Positions 13,801-28,000 of a DNA stretch of 64,000 nucleotides are shown here, one piece after another. The notes beneath the pieces are model-generated. The model was not told where the DNA came from. It did no database searches and saw nothing but the letters and a program-made list of their open reading frames with translations. Source of the DNA: Arbacia lixula (taxonomy: Eukaryota > Echinodermata > Echinoidea > Arbacioida > Arbaciidae); NCBI GenBank assembly GCA_963669155.1, contig OZ022577.1, positions 9,440,538 to 9,504,537 of the forward strand, given 5' to 3'. Each line of letters begins with the position of its first letter. Position 1 is the stretch's first letter. Position numbers and translations under genes: made by a program.

Positions 13801-16800
13801 TTAGCTATGGATACCAGGCAGCAAACGCTATTCCTTTTCCTAAAGTACGCTCAAACATATGAAATGCTACTTTTGTGCATTTTCGGAACGGGGCCCATCA
13901 TGTAGTACTAGCTATATTGTGACACTCGACCTTTGTAGCTATAATATTTTAAGACCCACTTTAATTGCTAAGCCGAAATACGCTTAGCCGAAATAATGTC
14001 GTCAAACCTACTTACATTTGTATCAACTAGTACCATTAACCTCAAGCATATAAAATCGCTAGCATCAAGTAGTTATGCTATGGAGTACACTTTCGTAGAA
14101 GGATAAAACAACCCAATAGTTAAACAAAACTGAATTTGATTGGTTTATCACAGCGTGCTGTCCAACCGGACCGTCATTGTCTTTCTCTCTCTGATTGCTG
14201 GTGATATGAAAACCTCAACGGATACCAAAGTTTGACACCCTGTCCAGTTTCCTTTTCCGTTTAGCGATCAAGTACAGGTGTAAAATTTCACAATTGCATC
14301 GAAGATGCCGTCATTTATAATTACCTCCTTCAAATATGTAATGTGGTATAATTTATTTGCGATCCATCGAATAAAACTCAGAACAACTTGTTCTTTTCGC
14401 ACGAGGTACACAGATCAATCTAATGGCGTATCAAGTAAAAATGGAATTTTGGTTTCTAAGGATCAGATTACCATTAATTGAATCATGGACCCTAGGGGTC
14501 CATGGTTGAATCTTGTTTGGGGAAAGGTAGTTGGACATGTTATCGATCGCCCTGTTTTTGAATGATTGCAGTTACTTGCCTTGTAACACGATTAGCTGTT
14601 TGGTTGTTTTCATCTCGACACGCGCTGATGCCAGGTGTCACTCGCTATTCACCATTCTTTAATGATTAGGAATCCTTTCTCCGAGGACTCACAATCTTAC
14701 AGGAAGGAGAAAGAAAACGAACACCACAATTCAATCGGAGAAGGCATTGTTCTGTTTGGCCTACCTATCATGTCAAGTAGGTCTCTTCACAGAGATTAAG
14801 CAATGTGATACGCGATAGGTGCAGGAAACTCTGGGCTGTGGGATCAGCTTTCTCCGTGGCCATTGTTCTTGGTTGCGTAACAATGGCCCAACAAACAAGC
14901 AAGCGATCGCTCGATAACAATCTACAATCTTTTATTGTCTTACAGTGCACATAATAGTACACCGTCAACGAGCTTGTATTGCGGACAGTGGGTCAGCTAC
15001 ATTACCTTAGCCGTTTTAATCACTCTCGTCAAGATTGATTGAATATGTGAGAGCTTAAGTATGTCGTGAAGATTAACGCGAGGCCATTCTGTCCGCTTAA
15101 GGACAACGGTTTTTATCTAACGGATTGAAGGGAAGCACTATAGCACAATATTTATTGGAAACAGATTTGAACAAAAACATTTTTTAGGTGTGTTTCTTTC
15201 CATTTGCGCTAGTGGGAGGAAGACCAAATTGAATTTGAGTCAGATCATGTTTATGCAACTGTAAAAACACGTAAATACACATTATTGTTCAATAAAATCA
15301 TTTACAGGAATTTAAAACAATATTGAGTTGATCGAGTGATTATTGCAAGCGCTATGTAATGATGTTTTCATTGTCAGGCAAGGTTAGACAATTACACTAC
15401 TTTATAACACCTAATCACTAATAGGCCTATAAATTAAAAGATTGATAATTTTGAATAGTAAAACATGGCTCCACAATGTGTTACGCATAACCTTTAACAG
15501 TATTTTCAGACGAATGTCCATCTTGAACAGACTTTGTCTACACTTTGAACGTATTAAATGCATATGATAAAGAGTAATCATCTACTATACACCAATACAA
15601 TGCACATATTAATAAAACGATATCCATCAGTAATTGTTTTTATCATTTATTTTCCTCGTAAATTACGTGATTGTTAATATTTGATATACTGACGTTCCAT
15701 GTGCATTCCAAAAGTGGTTGTTGTCTTGGCCACATGCCGAATTGGTGGCCTAGATATACAGTCACGTGGTTTTGCAGGTGGATATATCTTGGTACATACT
15801 CCGCAGTATCGCATTGTTCTCCGTGGAGATGAACGGATAAGTGGGGACGGACTAGCTGTCGGGTGATTGGTGTAAAGTCCACAAGCCGAAGTTCAAGTGG
15901 TGTTTGTGTGTTTGGATATCGACAATAATTTTTCAATTATTGATACTTTTCATAGATAGTGTCTTTGACTGTTTTCGATGATTGACAATAAGTATGATTT
16001 ATGTTCATCTTATTACATTAGGGTATGACTTAACGTGTTTTTCTTCTTTCTCGAATCTCATATATCAGCCAAATATAACATCCGTTTGTCAGAGTTCGGT
16101 TTAAATAAAACTTGCACTTTGTACTTCGTGCAAGAAAAAGGTACACGAGGGAAGATGTAAAGAGAAAGAAAGAGGGGCGAAGAAGAGAAGATCTGTCAAA
16201 AGGGGAAAGAAAAGAGGGGGAGGAGAGAAGATACGAGGGGAACTGAGATGAGTACAAAGAAGAAGAAAAGACAGACAAGACATTGGAGAAGATGACACGA
16301 TATAAGGCAAAGCACACTCCTGGAAGATCTCTTGAAAAAAATTATCTAGTACTTTGGGGCGTATAGTATTGGGCTAACGGATGCACAATGCATTGGACAG
16401 TCGCCTCCAGCATTTTGAGCTCTTTTAATTTGAATTCATCACGGTAAACAGATTACAGATTTTTTTCTCTCCTAAATCAACGATTTATGCAACCGATCAT
16501 TTGACTTGTGCACAGACTAGCCTTGCGCGGTTAGCACAATAACACAGAGAATTCCCTGTGGCTAGGAAAAACACATAAATGACCCTATTGTGACGGTCAG
16601 TCTGAATTTGAAGTTCATATTTGCATATTGAGAATAACAATAGCCTATGATTGTGAAGCTAGAGTAACGCTTGTTTAACACCGTGGATTACTTATAGAAT
16701 ACCGAAGTGGTTTCATTATGCACGTTTCTGTTTGTATACACCGTCACTCAGGAATTCTTACTGTCATGCAAAGGCTCTTGGAAGGGATTTCTGATATGAT

Positions 16801-17938
16801 TGTGTTTGTGTGTGGAAGATTTATACGATAGTCACACCACACTATTCATATCTAGTAGGCTTTAAAGCTGAGATTTCAACATCTATGTTTTAAAACGACA
16901 CTGATCAGAATACGGGTCTATACATTACACTGATAATATGATTCATGCAAAAGTAATTTCGAGTTGACAGGATTTCATATAGGCCTAAGTGCTCTGGTAA
17001 TGGATTTCATGTCAGGAACTCTAATTTGAACTCGAGTTAGCGGGGTCAATGACCCCGATGACTGATTGGAGTCTCTTGTCCTCTCAGAGGTGTGTCACAA
17101 GCCCACCTCCACATAGTCTGTGTGTACAGACGCAATGGTTACACAACTGTCTCAACACAGTCATGTCTGTAAGATCAAACTCGCACAGTTGTGTCCCAAA
17201 TGGGGACATGTGCAGACACAATAGAAGTTATAGACTTTGCACTTTCAGACCCATTGGTTTAGACTCATTGACTGACTGACTGTGCGACATGAGATTGTGC
17301 ATGCAAATACTCTCACGTGCTTCGCAAACTGATTCGCTTTCTTTATAACAGTATTGTTATCATGTATTAACTATTTTAGTTATGATGCAAATTCTATTCA
17401 CGTCATTCACAAAAATATACATTATTAATGGTAACCTCAAAGTTTGTCCAAGTTTTGTCGAGTAGCAACAACTGATAGATTCAAAGTTACTGCGTAGATA
17501 GTGGGAAAATTGTGAATACATGCTCATTACTAAAACGGTTTACTGCAGGTAGCGCGCATTGCGTACCAAATAAAGCAATCGCTGCCAACAGTAGCAAACA
17601 GTAGCAAGTGCGGAAACCAAACATTTCCTTTGTATACCATGTATGCACATGATTCCATTTACATGACCCTATTGAACTGCATATGTCACTTCTCCCTGTC
17701 CGCTTTGATGTCATTGATCAATGGATTAACATGAAAAAAGTTGTAATATCCTTGATCGAAGTAGGTCAGTGTACTTTATGAGTCGAAACTAGTGGATGAT
17801 GACACGGAAATTGAATAGGTTTACTCGGTGAATGATAATTCGCATTTCACACTAGCACCGGGTGAACTATTTAAGCCATCAGTTTCTCAGTGCGGCGTGA
17901 TTAGTGCATCTAATTCGTCTATCGAGCCTTCAGAGGAC

Positions 17939-17991
<53 letters not shown>

Positions 17992-20900
17992 GAGAGGGAA
18001 TATTTAAAGGGCATATACTGTACTGGGAAAGCAAAAAAGCCTTCAATAGTAATAGTTAGCGATCTTCTTGCCAATGGTCTTAAATTCATGTATTGTCTAT
18101 TTTAGAAGCTTGCTGGAAGTTATTTGCCCTAAAATGATCTACATTTGGAGTAATGAGTGATTAAATCACAAATCCTCAAAATGTTTGGGCCGAACATTGT
18201 GAGGATTTAATCATTAATCATTAATTACTCCATATGTGGATCATTTGAGGGCAAATAACTTTCAGCAAGCTTCTAAAATAGACAATACATGAATTTAAGA
18301 CCATTGGCAAGAAGATTGCTAACAATTACATTTTGAAGGCTTTTTTGCCTTCCCAGTACAGTATATGCCCTTTAAGTCGTTAGATGAAGGAGAGGGCTAG
18401 ACAGAAAGAGCGGAGAAGAGGGAGGGGCGGGGGTTGGGTTGCATAATCTCCATCAATTCCAACAAGCTTGCATCATTATAATCAACGCACACCTCCAGCA
18501 CTACCTCTCTAATGAGCTTCCGGGCGTCGAATCATGGACCTGATGCAATGGCTCATCCCATCCATGGCTGAAGCGCGCATCAATCCTTTGATCATTTGGC
18601 TCAGCTGGATTTCTTGGATTACCTCATTCTATTAGCGTGACTTAGTGGAACTCCACCTGCTGCTCTTGCTTAAGCCAAAAAGGTAGAGAGAAAAACCAAA
18701 GCTTAACATAAGAAATTGAGATCAAATGTGAACACGTCCTCGCGGCTGCACCGCTCGCCGTATCAGTCTTTAATCCAGCCGTTTTGTGGGGTATTAAGGC
18801 CACCGCAGATGACACGACTTTACCACGATTCTGCAGTCATAAGGGCCCACGACTGGAAATGTGACGTCACGTTCTTGTACAAATGCAATGACGGAGTCCT
18901 GCGATTCAGCCAGTCGCAGAGTCGGATCGTGTCATCTGCGATGGCCTTTAGACGCGAGAGGCTCTATGTTAAGGCTACTCTAGGGTAAGTATGGCCTGCT
19001 GCCCGTGGTCTCTCACACCTGTTCTACAAGCCAGATTACGCGCCCCCTTTGAAGTTAATCATCGATGATAAACGGACAGCGAACTTTTGTGACATTTGTT
19101 CAAATCAACAGTGCAGGTAAACTTCTATAAAGTCAATAGAGTTCAAGGTTAGATTCACCCAGGACAAATATCGCATAGCATAAGAAGTAAGAAGCTACCC
19201 GTGGCACCATACCATAAGTATGCTACTCTTCATCATGCTCATGCGTTTTCGCTAGTTGTCGTTATTGTTGTTTAAATCATATTATTTGCGTTTGAATATT
19301 AACCAATCACAGGTTGATAGTGCACTCAAATACGCAGACCGTATACAGGTAAATGCAATACGACTAATCAAGGATGTATGAAGCGCAGCTACGCTTTGAC
19401 TGGCCATGGACTGATCTAGCTCAATAGAAACAAAAATCAGTTGAACAACTAACCAGTAGTTTCCCGTTACACCTGTCAATTGATACAATGCCAACTCCCA
19501 TACACATGGGTGTAGGGTGTTCGTTTCATTGTCATAAAGAGCTGATTTTGCACAATGATCATACTAACTTTTCGCGTATTGCTTGCACGAATTATAATCA
19601 TGTGACAGCGGCCCCTCTGTGAGTGACATATTCAGTGTGCGTTGATTGAATTCCTTTTGAAGATATACACCTTGGGAATATTAATACCCGTCGGTCATTT
19701 TACCCCCCCCCCCCCCCCTCCGTCTCTTCCCAACGTCAATGACACATCCTTAGAATAAGGTTGATGATCCTCTCATAAAGTGCAGTGTTATGCCTAACCA
19801 GGTGAGCAGATTATTAGCCTCGGTCCTAGTATGTGGAGTGTGTTTTTTTGTCTCATTCACTGATGCAACCACGTTAAAGTCAGAACATAATATTATATTT
19901 TCTCTCTTACTTGAGAGGAAAGGATGAGGATGAAAGGATTATTAGTTCATGTGTACATACTTAGTTGCTAGAACAGTACTCGTATGAATCGATTCATTAT
20001 GTGTCTGCAGTCAACAACCTAGACCCAACTTCGTACAACCTGTGACGATGTAAAGCGAGTTGGCACGGAAATAAAGTTTCCAATAATTATGTGTTCGCTT
20101 CATGTTTGCAAATCAAACTGTCGGCCGGTAAACCCCATGATATGATTATATATCGGTTAAGAAGGCACACACCAATTTTGTTCTTGTAATCTCCATGATT
20201 TTTTACGCAGGACAGTGTTAATACTATCGTAAGATCCGGGCCCTGTCTTATAAAGATTTGTGAATGATCGCAACTTGACTTGCGATTTATATCATTCGCA
20301 ACGTTGTACATTAGAGATAGGGGATTAGACTTGCGATTGATTCAGGTCAATCTCATCTCTTCGTAAGACGGGGGCTTGAGTTGATGATTTCTTCTTTACA
20401 CTGGAGAGCAGAGAACAAAACGAGGAAAGTGGAGGAAATAATAATCAAGTTGGAATCATTCTGAATATAAATTAAATGGTATTACGAGTTTTGAAGAGTG
20501 GCGAATATGTTAAAACAGAAATAAAACCAGGATTTGAATGCTTGTTTGACTTAGCGATTGAAACCGAATAAGGTTTAAAGAATATCGATGTCGAAACTTA
20601 GCGGCTTTGTTACGCTACGCTCACCCCCTCATGAAGGTCACTTTGTCTGGAAAGTGCTTTCATCAACATGACTTCTGTCGATATCCGAAACACAACAAGC
20701 CGTTTGACAAGACTTGTTAAAAAAAAGTTCAGATATCACGTCGAATGGAGTAAATGACCTAAGACGGCCTTTGGTTACGTAGCTCATTGTTGTCTTTCCT
20801 CTTGACCAGTACTATATCGTCTAGGCCTACTTCAAAGGAATGGTTCACCCTGAAATTATTTTGGTTTCAGTACAAGAAGGCACTTTTTTTTTACGAAAAT

Positions 20901-23900
20901 CGGTTAAAAGGAAAAGAAAGTTATTTGATTTTAAAGTTATGGTTTTGTGACATCATGTGCGAGGTGCTCCCCAAAAATGTGTTGTGTACATGTTTTTTGT
21001 GGAAAATATCAATTTTCTCAAAAGGATATTTACGATTTTACGTGCGTTTGATTTATCATTAGACACATGTTTTTACACACAAATGTCCATGAAAAGAGTG
21101 TATTCCTTCATCAAAGAACATAAAAAAGGCAATTTATGGAAAAATTATTACACAACATTTGGAGAGCACCTCGCACGTGACGTCACAAAATATAAAAAAA
21201 CTTTAAGATCAAATAATTATCTTTTCCTTTCACCGATTTTCGTCAAATCTTCACTGATATGTTTCTTTCACGTGTCTCCTTTTATTGGAACCAAAATGTT
21301 TTCATGGTGAACTATCTCTTTAAGGCATTATTTCTCAGCGTGCAGTCAGAGTGTCCACTTATTCCCCCTCCATAATGTTTATTTCAACAATCTTGGCCAT
21401 GGCAATGACAATGACTAAAGTAATTGATTGACTTAATTATTTCATTCTCCACAATAATTGCGTCAAAAATTGCCTTGACCAACCAGCATTGCAAGTATTA
21501 GAAAATTAACATTTCACCTGTAATATTGTCAATGAAACCTATTAACCGACAGAAATAGTATATATTCTGTCGATATTAGTGGATATTCAGACAAACAAAT
21601 GTATGGACCTTTGTAAATACGTTTGTCCCATCAACACCAGGAAGACATTGCAAATATTTACTAGGGAAAACGAATAAGATAAGATATGGCAATAATCCAA
21701 CACTCAGTATCTGGAAAGAAGATACAACTTGTGACTAAGAAATTACGGATGGGAATGAAAAGATAACGCCCCTCCTTTTACCTTCACTCCTCTCTCTCTT
21801 TCTACCACCGTTTCTTCTTGTTTACTTCCCGGTGTCCTTCTTGATAAGTCCGTAGAGGAAAGGCGCCAGTAACATACTATTGTTTCATCAGCTGGTGAGG
21901 TAACAATGGTGGGCAGGGCACTTCTGGTTGCTATCATGACCTGCCGCAATGTTTTTCCTGGGCTTGATTTTTGCTTTCTTGTAAGGTCTAAAAATAGACC
22001 CAATGCCAAATGATTATGACATCTGCATAAGGGCATGCTACGTCTGTACCTTTAAATGTTAACATCAAAAATCTAAAAAAAGATAAGAGTCAACTTAAGC
22101 TACGGGTTATTTCCCATTTCCGGAAATTAAAACACCCTGAAGGCTAACTTATTCTTTATGGGCCAATGAGGCGTTTCGCACAAGAAATATACTAAAAACC
22201 CGTAGAAAAGTAGTTTATTTGGTGCATAAAAGGCATAAGTTGACGTCGAAAAAGACCTGGGCCCTGTTGCATAAATCTTACCATTGATGGTAACTATGCT
22301 ATGGGTGGCCACCGCTATGGAAACCTTGAATTTAATTGGCTGTCGAGCGGTGTTACCATGGTTGTTACCATTGATGGCAGAGCTACCATTAATGGTAAGT
22401 TTTATGCCACAGGGCCCTGGTGGATCGATCTGCCTGGATCCAGGTCCACATTCCTGATACCTACCAGCCCCTCGCCCTTCCCACCACCCTCCTCCCCATC
22501 GCAGGACCGGAAGTAGCAAATTCCTGGTGGGCACCATGACAGGGTTAAACGAGCATGGGTGTAACTTCCTGTTTAATGAGGATTTAACCTCCTCACCACC
22601 GCGGGGAATTTTCGGGTAAAACTTGACGAGGTGCACTGGCGAAGATCAAAAAGCTGTTAAATGTTAAACTTCCCGGTGTCTGATGTACATGTAATGTGTG
22701 ATAAGTTAATGGGTTTCTCCTGGCTCAGTACTGGGAGGGTTAATGAGGGTGAGTCGCTTCTTTGGAGTCCTTGAATCCGGGACTTGTAATCAGTTCCTCC
22801 TTTTTAATTGTATCGTGAAATTACATTCACATGTGTTCTCGATTGAGGGCTTGTTATATCGCGTGATAGGGCTGAACACGTTTATGTAGTTGGCTTAAAA
22901 ATGATCGTAGGAGGATTATAATGTCATCCAGTGTCATTGGAGATCATTGGAGTCATTTCTTAACCAGATAAGTAAGAACGGCTGGAGTAAGTAATTATTG
23001 TCTGATTTTGGTGTAGATCGTCTGTAACTTTCCGTTCTGTGAGGGTTGGGAGATACTCACTCGTATAAAGCCTCTCTGCTCCTAGGTTTTCGGAAACACA
23101 GAGCAGAGAATCACATGAAACGAGGAGACTAGTTTTTTTCTCCAGGTGTTTTAAGAGTCCCCGATCTGTCTTTTCGTCGGGTTCCCCCGCCCCAACCCTA
23201 GCCAGGGCCCATTGTGCCTTTAATAGTGACTGAATAATTCTGAGTACATAGTATATTGTATATGATATAGTACACGCCGCAAAGCTTACTCTTTATGCAC
23301 CATTGAGGTAATTTTGCACCTGTAAATCACTTCATTCCCATCACACCGAATAGGACATTATAAAGTCTGGCAGAAAACGAGATTGTACTGACTGAATCAC
23401 TCCCCAAATCGGGAAGTTAACTAATGTTTCTTCTCATATTCCTATCCTACCACATGTGTTGCCCTATTATCGTGCAGCTGTCGTATCCTTTATTCAATAC
23501 GTTTCTTATGGGACTGCAAAATAGTAACAGAATGTGTACGCACATGCAAGTTTTAAACAATACCAATTTGTCCTGCGTCGTTTCCCGTTTAGGGTCATCA
23601 CAGGGTTCAATCTAGAACAATGGTCAATAATGTGGCCCATTGCAAACAAAGGAACAAACCAATGGGGATGCTGGTAGGCTGATGGACTGAATACTATCGA
23701 TTGTTGTGATGCAAGACACAGACTGGCCTCTACGCTTGCATGGTCATAGCCAATCTGGAGAGCGACGATACTATCGATTCACGTTGTGACATGAGAGGGA
23801 CACATGGGCATCACATGCGTGATGAAGCACTTTTTGCTTTGATTTTGATTTTTCTACGAAAATAAGGTTTCAGATAAAACACAATAAGCATTTCAAGAGG

Positions 23901-24998
23901 AAATTGAGTGTGAGATTGACCATCATAACATATTATTGCGATATAAGTAAAAAAAAAAACCAAAAAAAACGAGAATATAAACTATATACACTCCTAACTC
24001 GCTTCACAATGCAATTTTAAATCTCGAGAGATTCGTCACCAGCTGATCAGGAAATTAAACGCTACTTTCACCTTAAATATAAGATCCGTATCATTCAACG
24101 GATTCATCGAAGAGTCAGTAGTTATACCCAGTCCAGCCGTTCCATTGAATTATTCCTTCTTCCCCAATGAATGCCTACATCTGTCATTCTCCGTTGCACA
24201 CCCAAATAGCTGAAGGTGACTTTCAGCTAACCGAACGCACTTCGATGTAGTGTAGTGAGTGTGTCTGTGTGCGGACTGCTTGCACTGTTTACGTTTGAGT
24301 TTTCACTTGTAAATGAAGGGATTACCACTCTGTTTACGATTTTAAAATGTAGTTTAGGGACTAAACTTGGCACTATCCACTGAGCAGGGAGTATATGTCA
24401 AAAACCTAGGCTTCATTTGTATATTTATTTAGGTGAAGGTCTAGATGTGTCGAGAAAAGAAGCACTATCAGCTGCTGATTTAAGAAACACAGAAACGCGC
24501 TTAGATTGTGTAGAGAGTTAGATATGGCCATGGTGGTATTGCGGAAATTAAGGGAGAAATGTCAGGGGAAATTGAAGTTGAAGGGACGATTGCGTTGACC
24601 TTGGTATTTTTCCTTTCATCATCTCATCTTTGAGTTTAGTGTTCTCAAATATCATGGCTGCAATACAGAATAAGAACTGGCAATGTCTAATGAAGAATTA
24701 CGATCGATTGTAACTTTGGTTGGCGATTGATCGTAACTCTGTAGGCCTTTAGGTAGAGGATTGGACGTGCCATCGGCCCAGATTTCAGTATGAAAGAGTG
24801 CGTTGGGTCGAAACGGAAGACTGGGTAGTACAATATACAGAGTACTGGAACACATTATGCGTGTCCGTAAAATATAGAAATATCCTTTGATAACATGTCG
24901 AAATTCACAGTCATATTGGAATGGCGGATCAAGGCTGGGGAGCGTTGTCCGTATTGTATTTTAAAAAAAGGTTTGCTCCCCTATGTCCGATCTCTCTC

Positions 24999-25029
<31 letters not shown>

Positions 25030-28000
25030 ACAATTTCTATATACATGTTTGGCTCCGTCTCTGTATTGTACCATTCGCGTATTTTCGTAACGGGAAATGG
25101 AGCAGCATAATTATTACAATGGCGTATTGGTAAGCCTTCCATGCCTTCCGCCAAATTTGCACTAGATTTTGTTTTCTGCGGTAATGTGTGAAAGTTGAAT
25201 GTATGTGGGCTAAGAGGAAGGACATCCTGTCTTCTGTCACTTCTACCTTGACATAAGAGAAGAAGTGACGTGTATTTCCATGATTTCCAGAAAACAATGT
25301 GTGTTTCAAGACGTTCACCTGTCATGTCGGAAACAGGAAAGTAACGGTATCTAAAGTGTGCAGTCATGAAGTTATATTGCTAGAGCCTTAAATTCATGTA
25401 GTTCCATCACTCGAGGAGAGGTTAGACATATACGCAGAACAATCACTACAAGGCTTACCGCACTAACATGTTTACAGTGCTTATCCTTTCGTCCAGTAAT
25501 TTTTGTCACCATGAAATGAAATTCAGCACGTGGAAGTAATACATGTATATAGAATAATTACATTTTGTTTTATTGAGGGTTTTGATACTGGCTGGGATCG
25601 GGAAAACTCACAAAGAAAACCCTGAACTCATGGCGAATGCTCAATGTTCTTGCGCTAATTGGACGTTTTCAATACACAAATGTATATTTTGTTTTGGAAG
25701 AAGTGGGGGGGGGGGGGGGGGGGGGTGGCAAAAACAAGTGTTTTGTTTATTTACCAGAAATTATATTATGTATGATTTTATATAATGTTTGCAAAGTAAG
25801 CAAAATTCAAGCGCCCTTCAATATCAATTGATATGTTGTAGGAATAATGAAACACCATAGAAACGTATGGTTTCACATGTAAAGGGATGGAAAACGCGAA
25901 CCAAAGTCTTCGCCTGAAGAAAGTAGATAATTGCGTTGTGAGGAGAAATATAATGGCCATAACTTCTTTCTTTCGTGGCGATGTCTCTAAAGATCAGGAC
26001 ATTCGCTTATTCCTTCGCTTTGTCTGAAAACATTTAAATAAATGATGGTCGTTTTCGCTCTAAATTGTTTTGTGTGTTACCCCAAAATAAATTTCATGCG
26101 AGTAATTTCACAAAGAACAAGCAGTCAATGAAAAGTATTAATAAGTCTGAGAAAGTTGACGTTTGGAGATAATCCCTTTGATGTCCTGGATCTAATTTAA
26201 CATTTTTGTTGGTTTCAACCCTGTCCATACCTCTAGAAAGTCACATGTAGAGTTAATCCTCTCACTACCATGGACTCATTCACTGTGTATGAAAGGTTCC
26301 TGTATGCCTTGGTACCAAGAGAGGTGACACTCTCATTCCATGGGCTTATCAATGTGATATGAATCAATGGTCTATCCATGCCATGGTACCAAGAGGGTTA
26401 ATCCTCTCACAACCGTTGGCTTATTCACTGTGATAATAATTTCCCCCTCTCTTCTTTTCGTCGCTGTAGGATGGATTGGGTCAGTCGCCTTCGGGTTCAT
26501 GTTCGTGGTGTCGCCGCTCTCCACGGGGCTCTTCAAGCGCTTCGGCCACCGCAAGGTTGCCATCGTCGGCGTGATCTTCTGCAGCGCGGGCTTGCTGCTC
26601 TCCGCCGCCGTGCCCCATCCTTACTACCTCTTCGCCACCTACAGCGTCCTCTTCGGCGTCGGCAGCAACTTCATCGACAACACCACCCTCAACCTCGTGG
26701 GCACCTACTTCCCCAGGAAGAACAGCGCCAGGGCGTCGTGCTTTGCCACGCTCGGCTGGAGTGTAGGTGGGTGTTGATGAGATGTAGTACCAGTGTCAAA
26801 CATTACAACAGAAAATTTAACGATATTAAATACCACCACAACACCAGCGCCCATTAGATTAAACACCACTACACCATTTTAACCGATATCTTGTATGTTG
26901 ACTCTTTATGCGGCTTTGGGGCATTTTCCATAAATGAGAAACTTATTTTCCGGCACACATAGGGTTTAACACTAATGGAATGCCATCGCCTTTATCCTTT
27001 CACAACCAGTTTTTCGTTGAGGTAAAACAAGAATCGACCCGAAGACTCAGAACAGTTTGACAGAACCCGACTTCATTCCCTTCCGAACTTAACATACTCC
27101 TCACAATCTTAATGTCCCCGTCCTCATTCCGACACGCCTCATTATTGTCACCCCGGAAGAAGAGAAATATCCATAATCAGTGTGCCGCCACCACCCTATC
27201 TTCTGTTTTTAGCATCATCGTCATTATTACGCTCAACATTACCAGCCCCCATACCCACATAGCTCATATCGCTGGCAACCGACTCTTGCTTATACCTAGG
27301 ACAAATTGCTGATAAGAGGCATTATAAGTTTCATATATTTTTTATAAGTGCGACATGTGGTTTGTAGTCTTATACACACACACGCGGCTGTTTCTACCGT
27401 GGTTCGTGGATTTATTGTACAGAAAGCACAACGCAATGGTAATTTGGCAGACGACGAGAACGCGTACAGAAAGAAGGTATAGAGAAACAATCTCCTTCAA
27501 ATAGTTGCGAGATAAGATAAAATTCTGATCATAAGACACAAATAGGATCTCAGGTTATCGTTCGTTTGAACTCAGAGAGCTTATCCCTGATACCAGCCTT
27601 AATCATGAGTCATGACGTTCAAAGTACACCATTATCCGACCAATAAAAGATAAAAGCAGATATTGTAAAGACAGAAGGATGGAATGAATGGAATGACCGA
27701 CCAAATCTTGGCATGCTAGGTCAGTCCGTTTAGAATGTTCTGTCAAATCTAAAGTCAAGGCATAACAATTAGGTCAATATGAAATTGCGAAAAAAGCTAA
27801 ATAAGTTTAGCTACAAAAACGTAATGCACAATTTATTTGTTGTGATGCTGTTTTTTTATAATTTTGACCCGGGTCATACCCCTAGAACGACTAGAAAAGA
27901 ATGAAAATAAATATCTTAAATGCTCGTCTGTTAAATACAAGATGTATGGGATATGCATTCAATATTAAAACCAGTAAGAACGGGTGAATAGATAGAGTTA

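Larger units (their letters stand above)
10874..26469 (+). other. Intron 1 of the SLC16 gene (15.6 kb)
   Basis: Begins gtaagt after 10873 and ends in gctgtag before 26470. No further coding exon was found; exons 1 and 2 join directly within the conserved TM1-TM2 region (phase 1, codon GGA). The intron carries several short inverted-repeat elements (18004-18375, 18797-18956, 20238-20375, 20834-21321, 22259-22417), microsatellites and C/G homopolymer runs near 11192, 19704, 25000 and 25706. An alternative first exon cannot be excluded. Confidence 0.8.

Noticed and set aside
13483-13905. 140-codon plus-strand open frame inside SLC16 intron 1
   Set aside because: No recognisable domain, no coding-like base composition, and no place in the transporter's phase chain.
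15643-15936. 97-codon minus-strand open frame
   Set aside because: Looks mildly protein-like but is isolated and unidentifiable; could be a relic or chance.
22127-22636. 169-codon minus-strand open frame
   Set aside because: It runs over a short inverted-repeat element at 22259-22417 and low-complexity sequence; composition is not protein-like.
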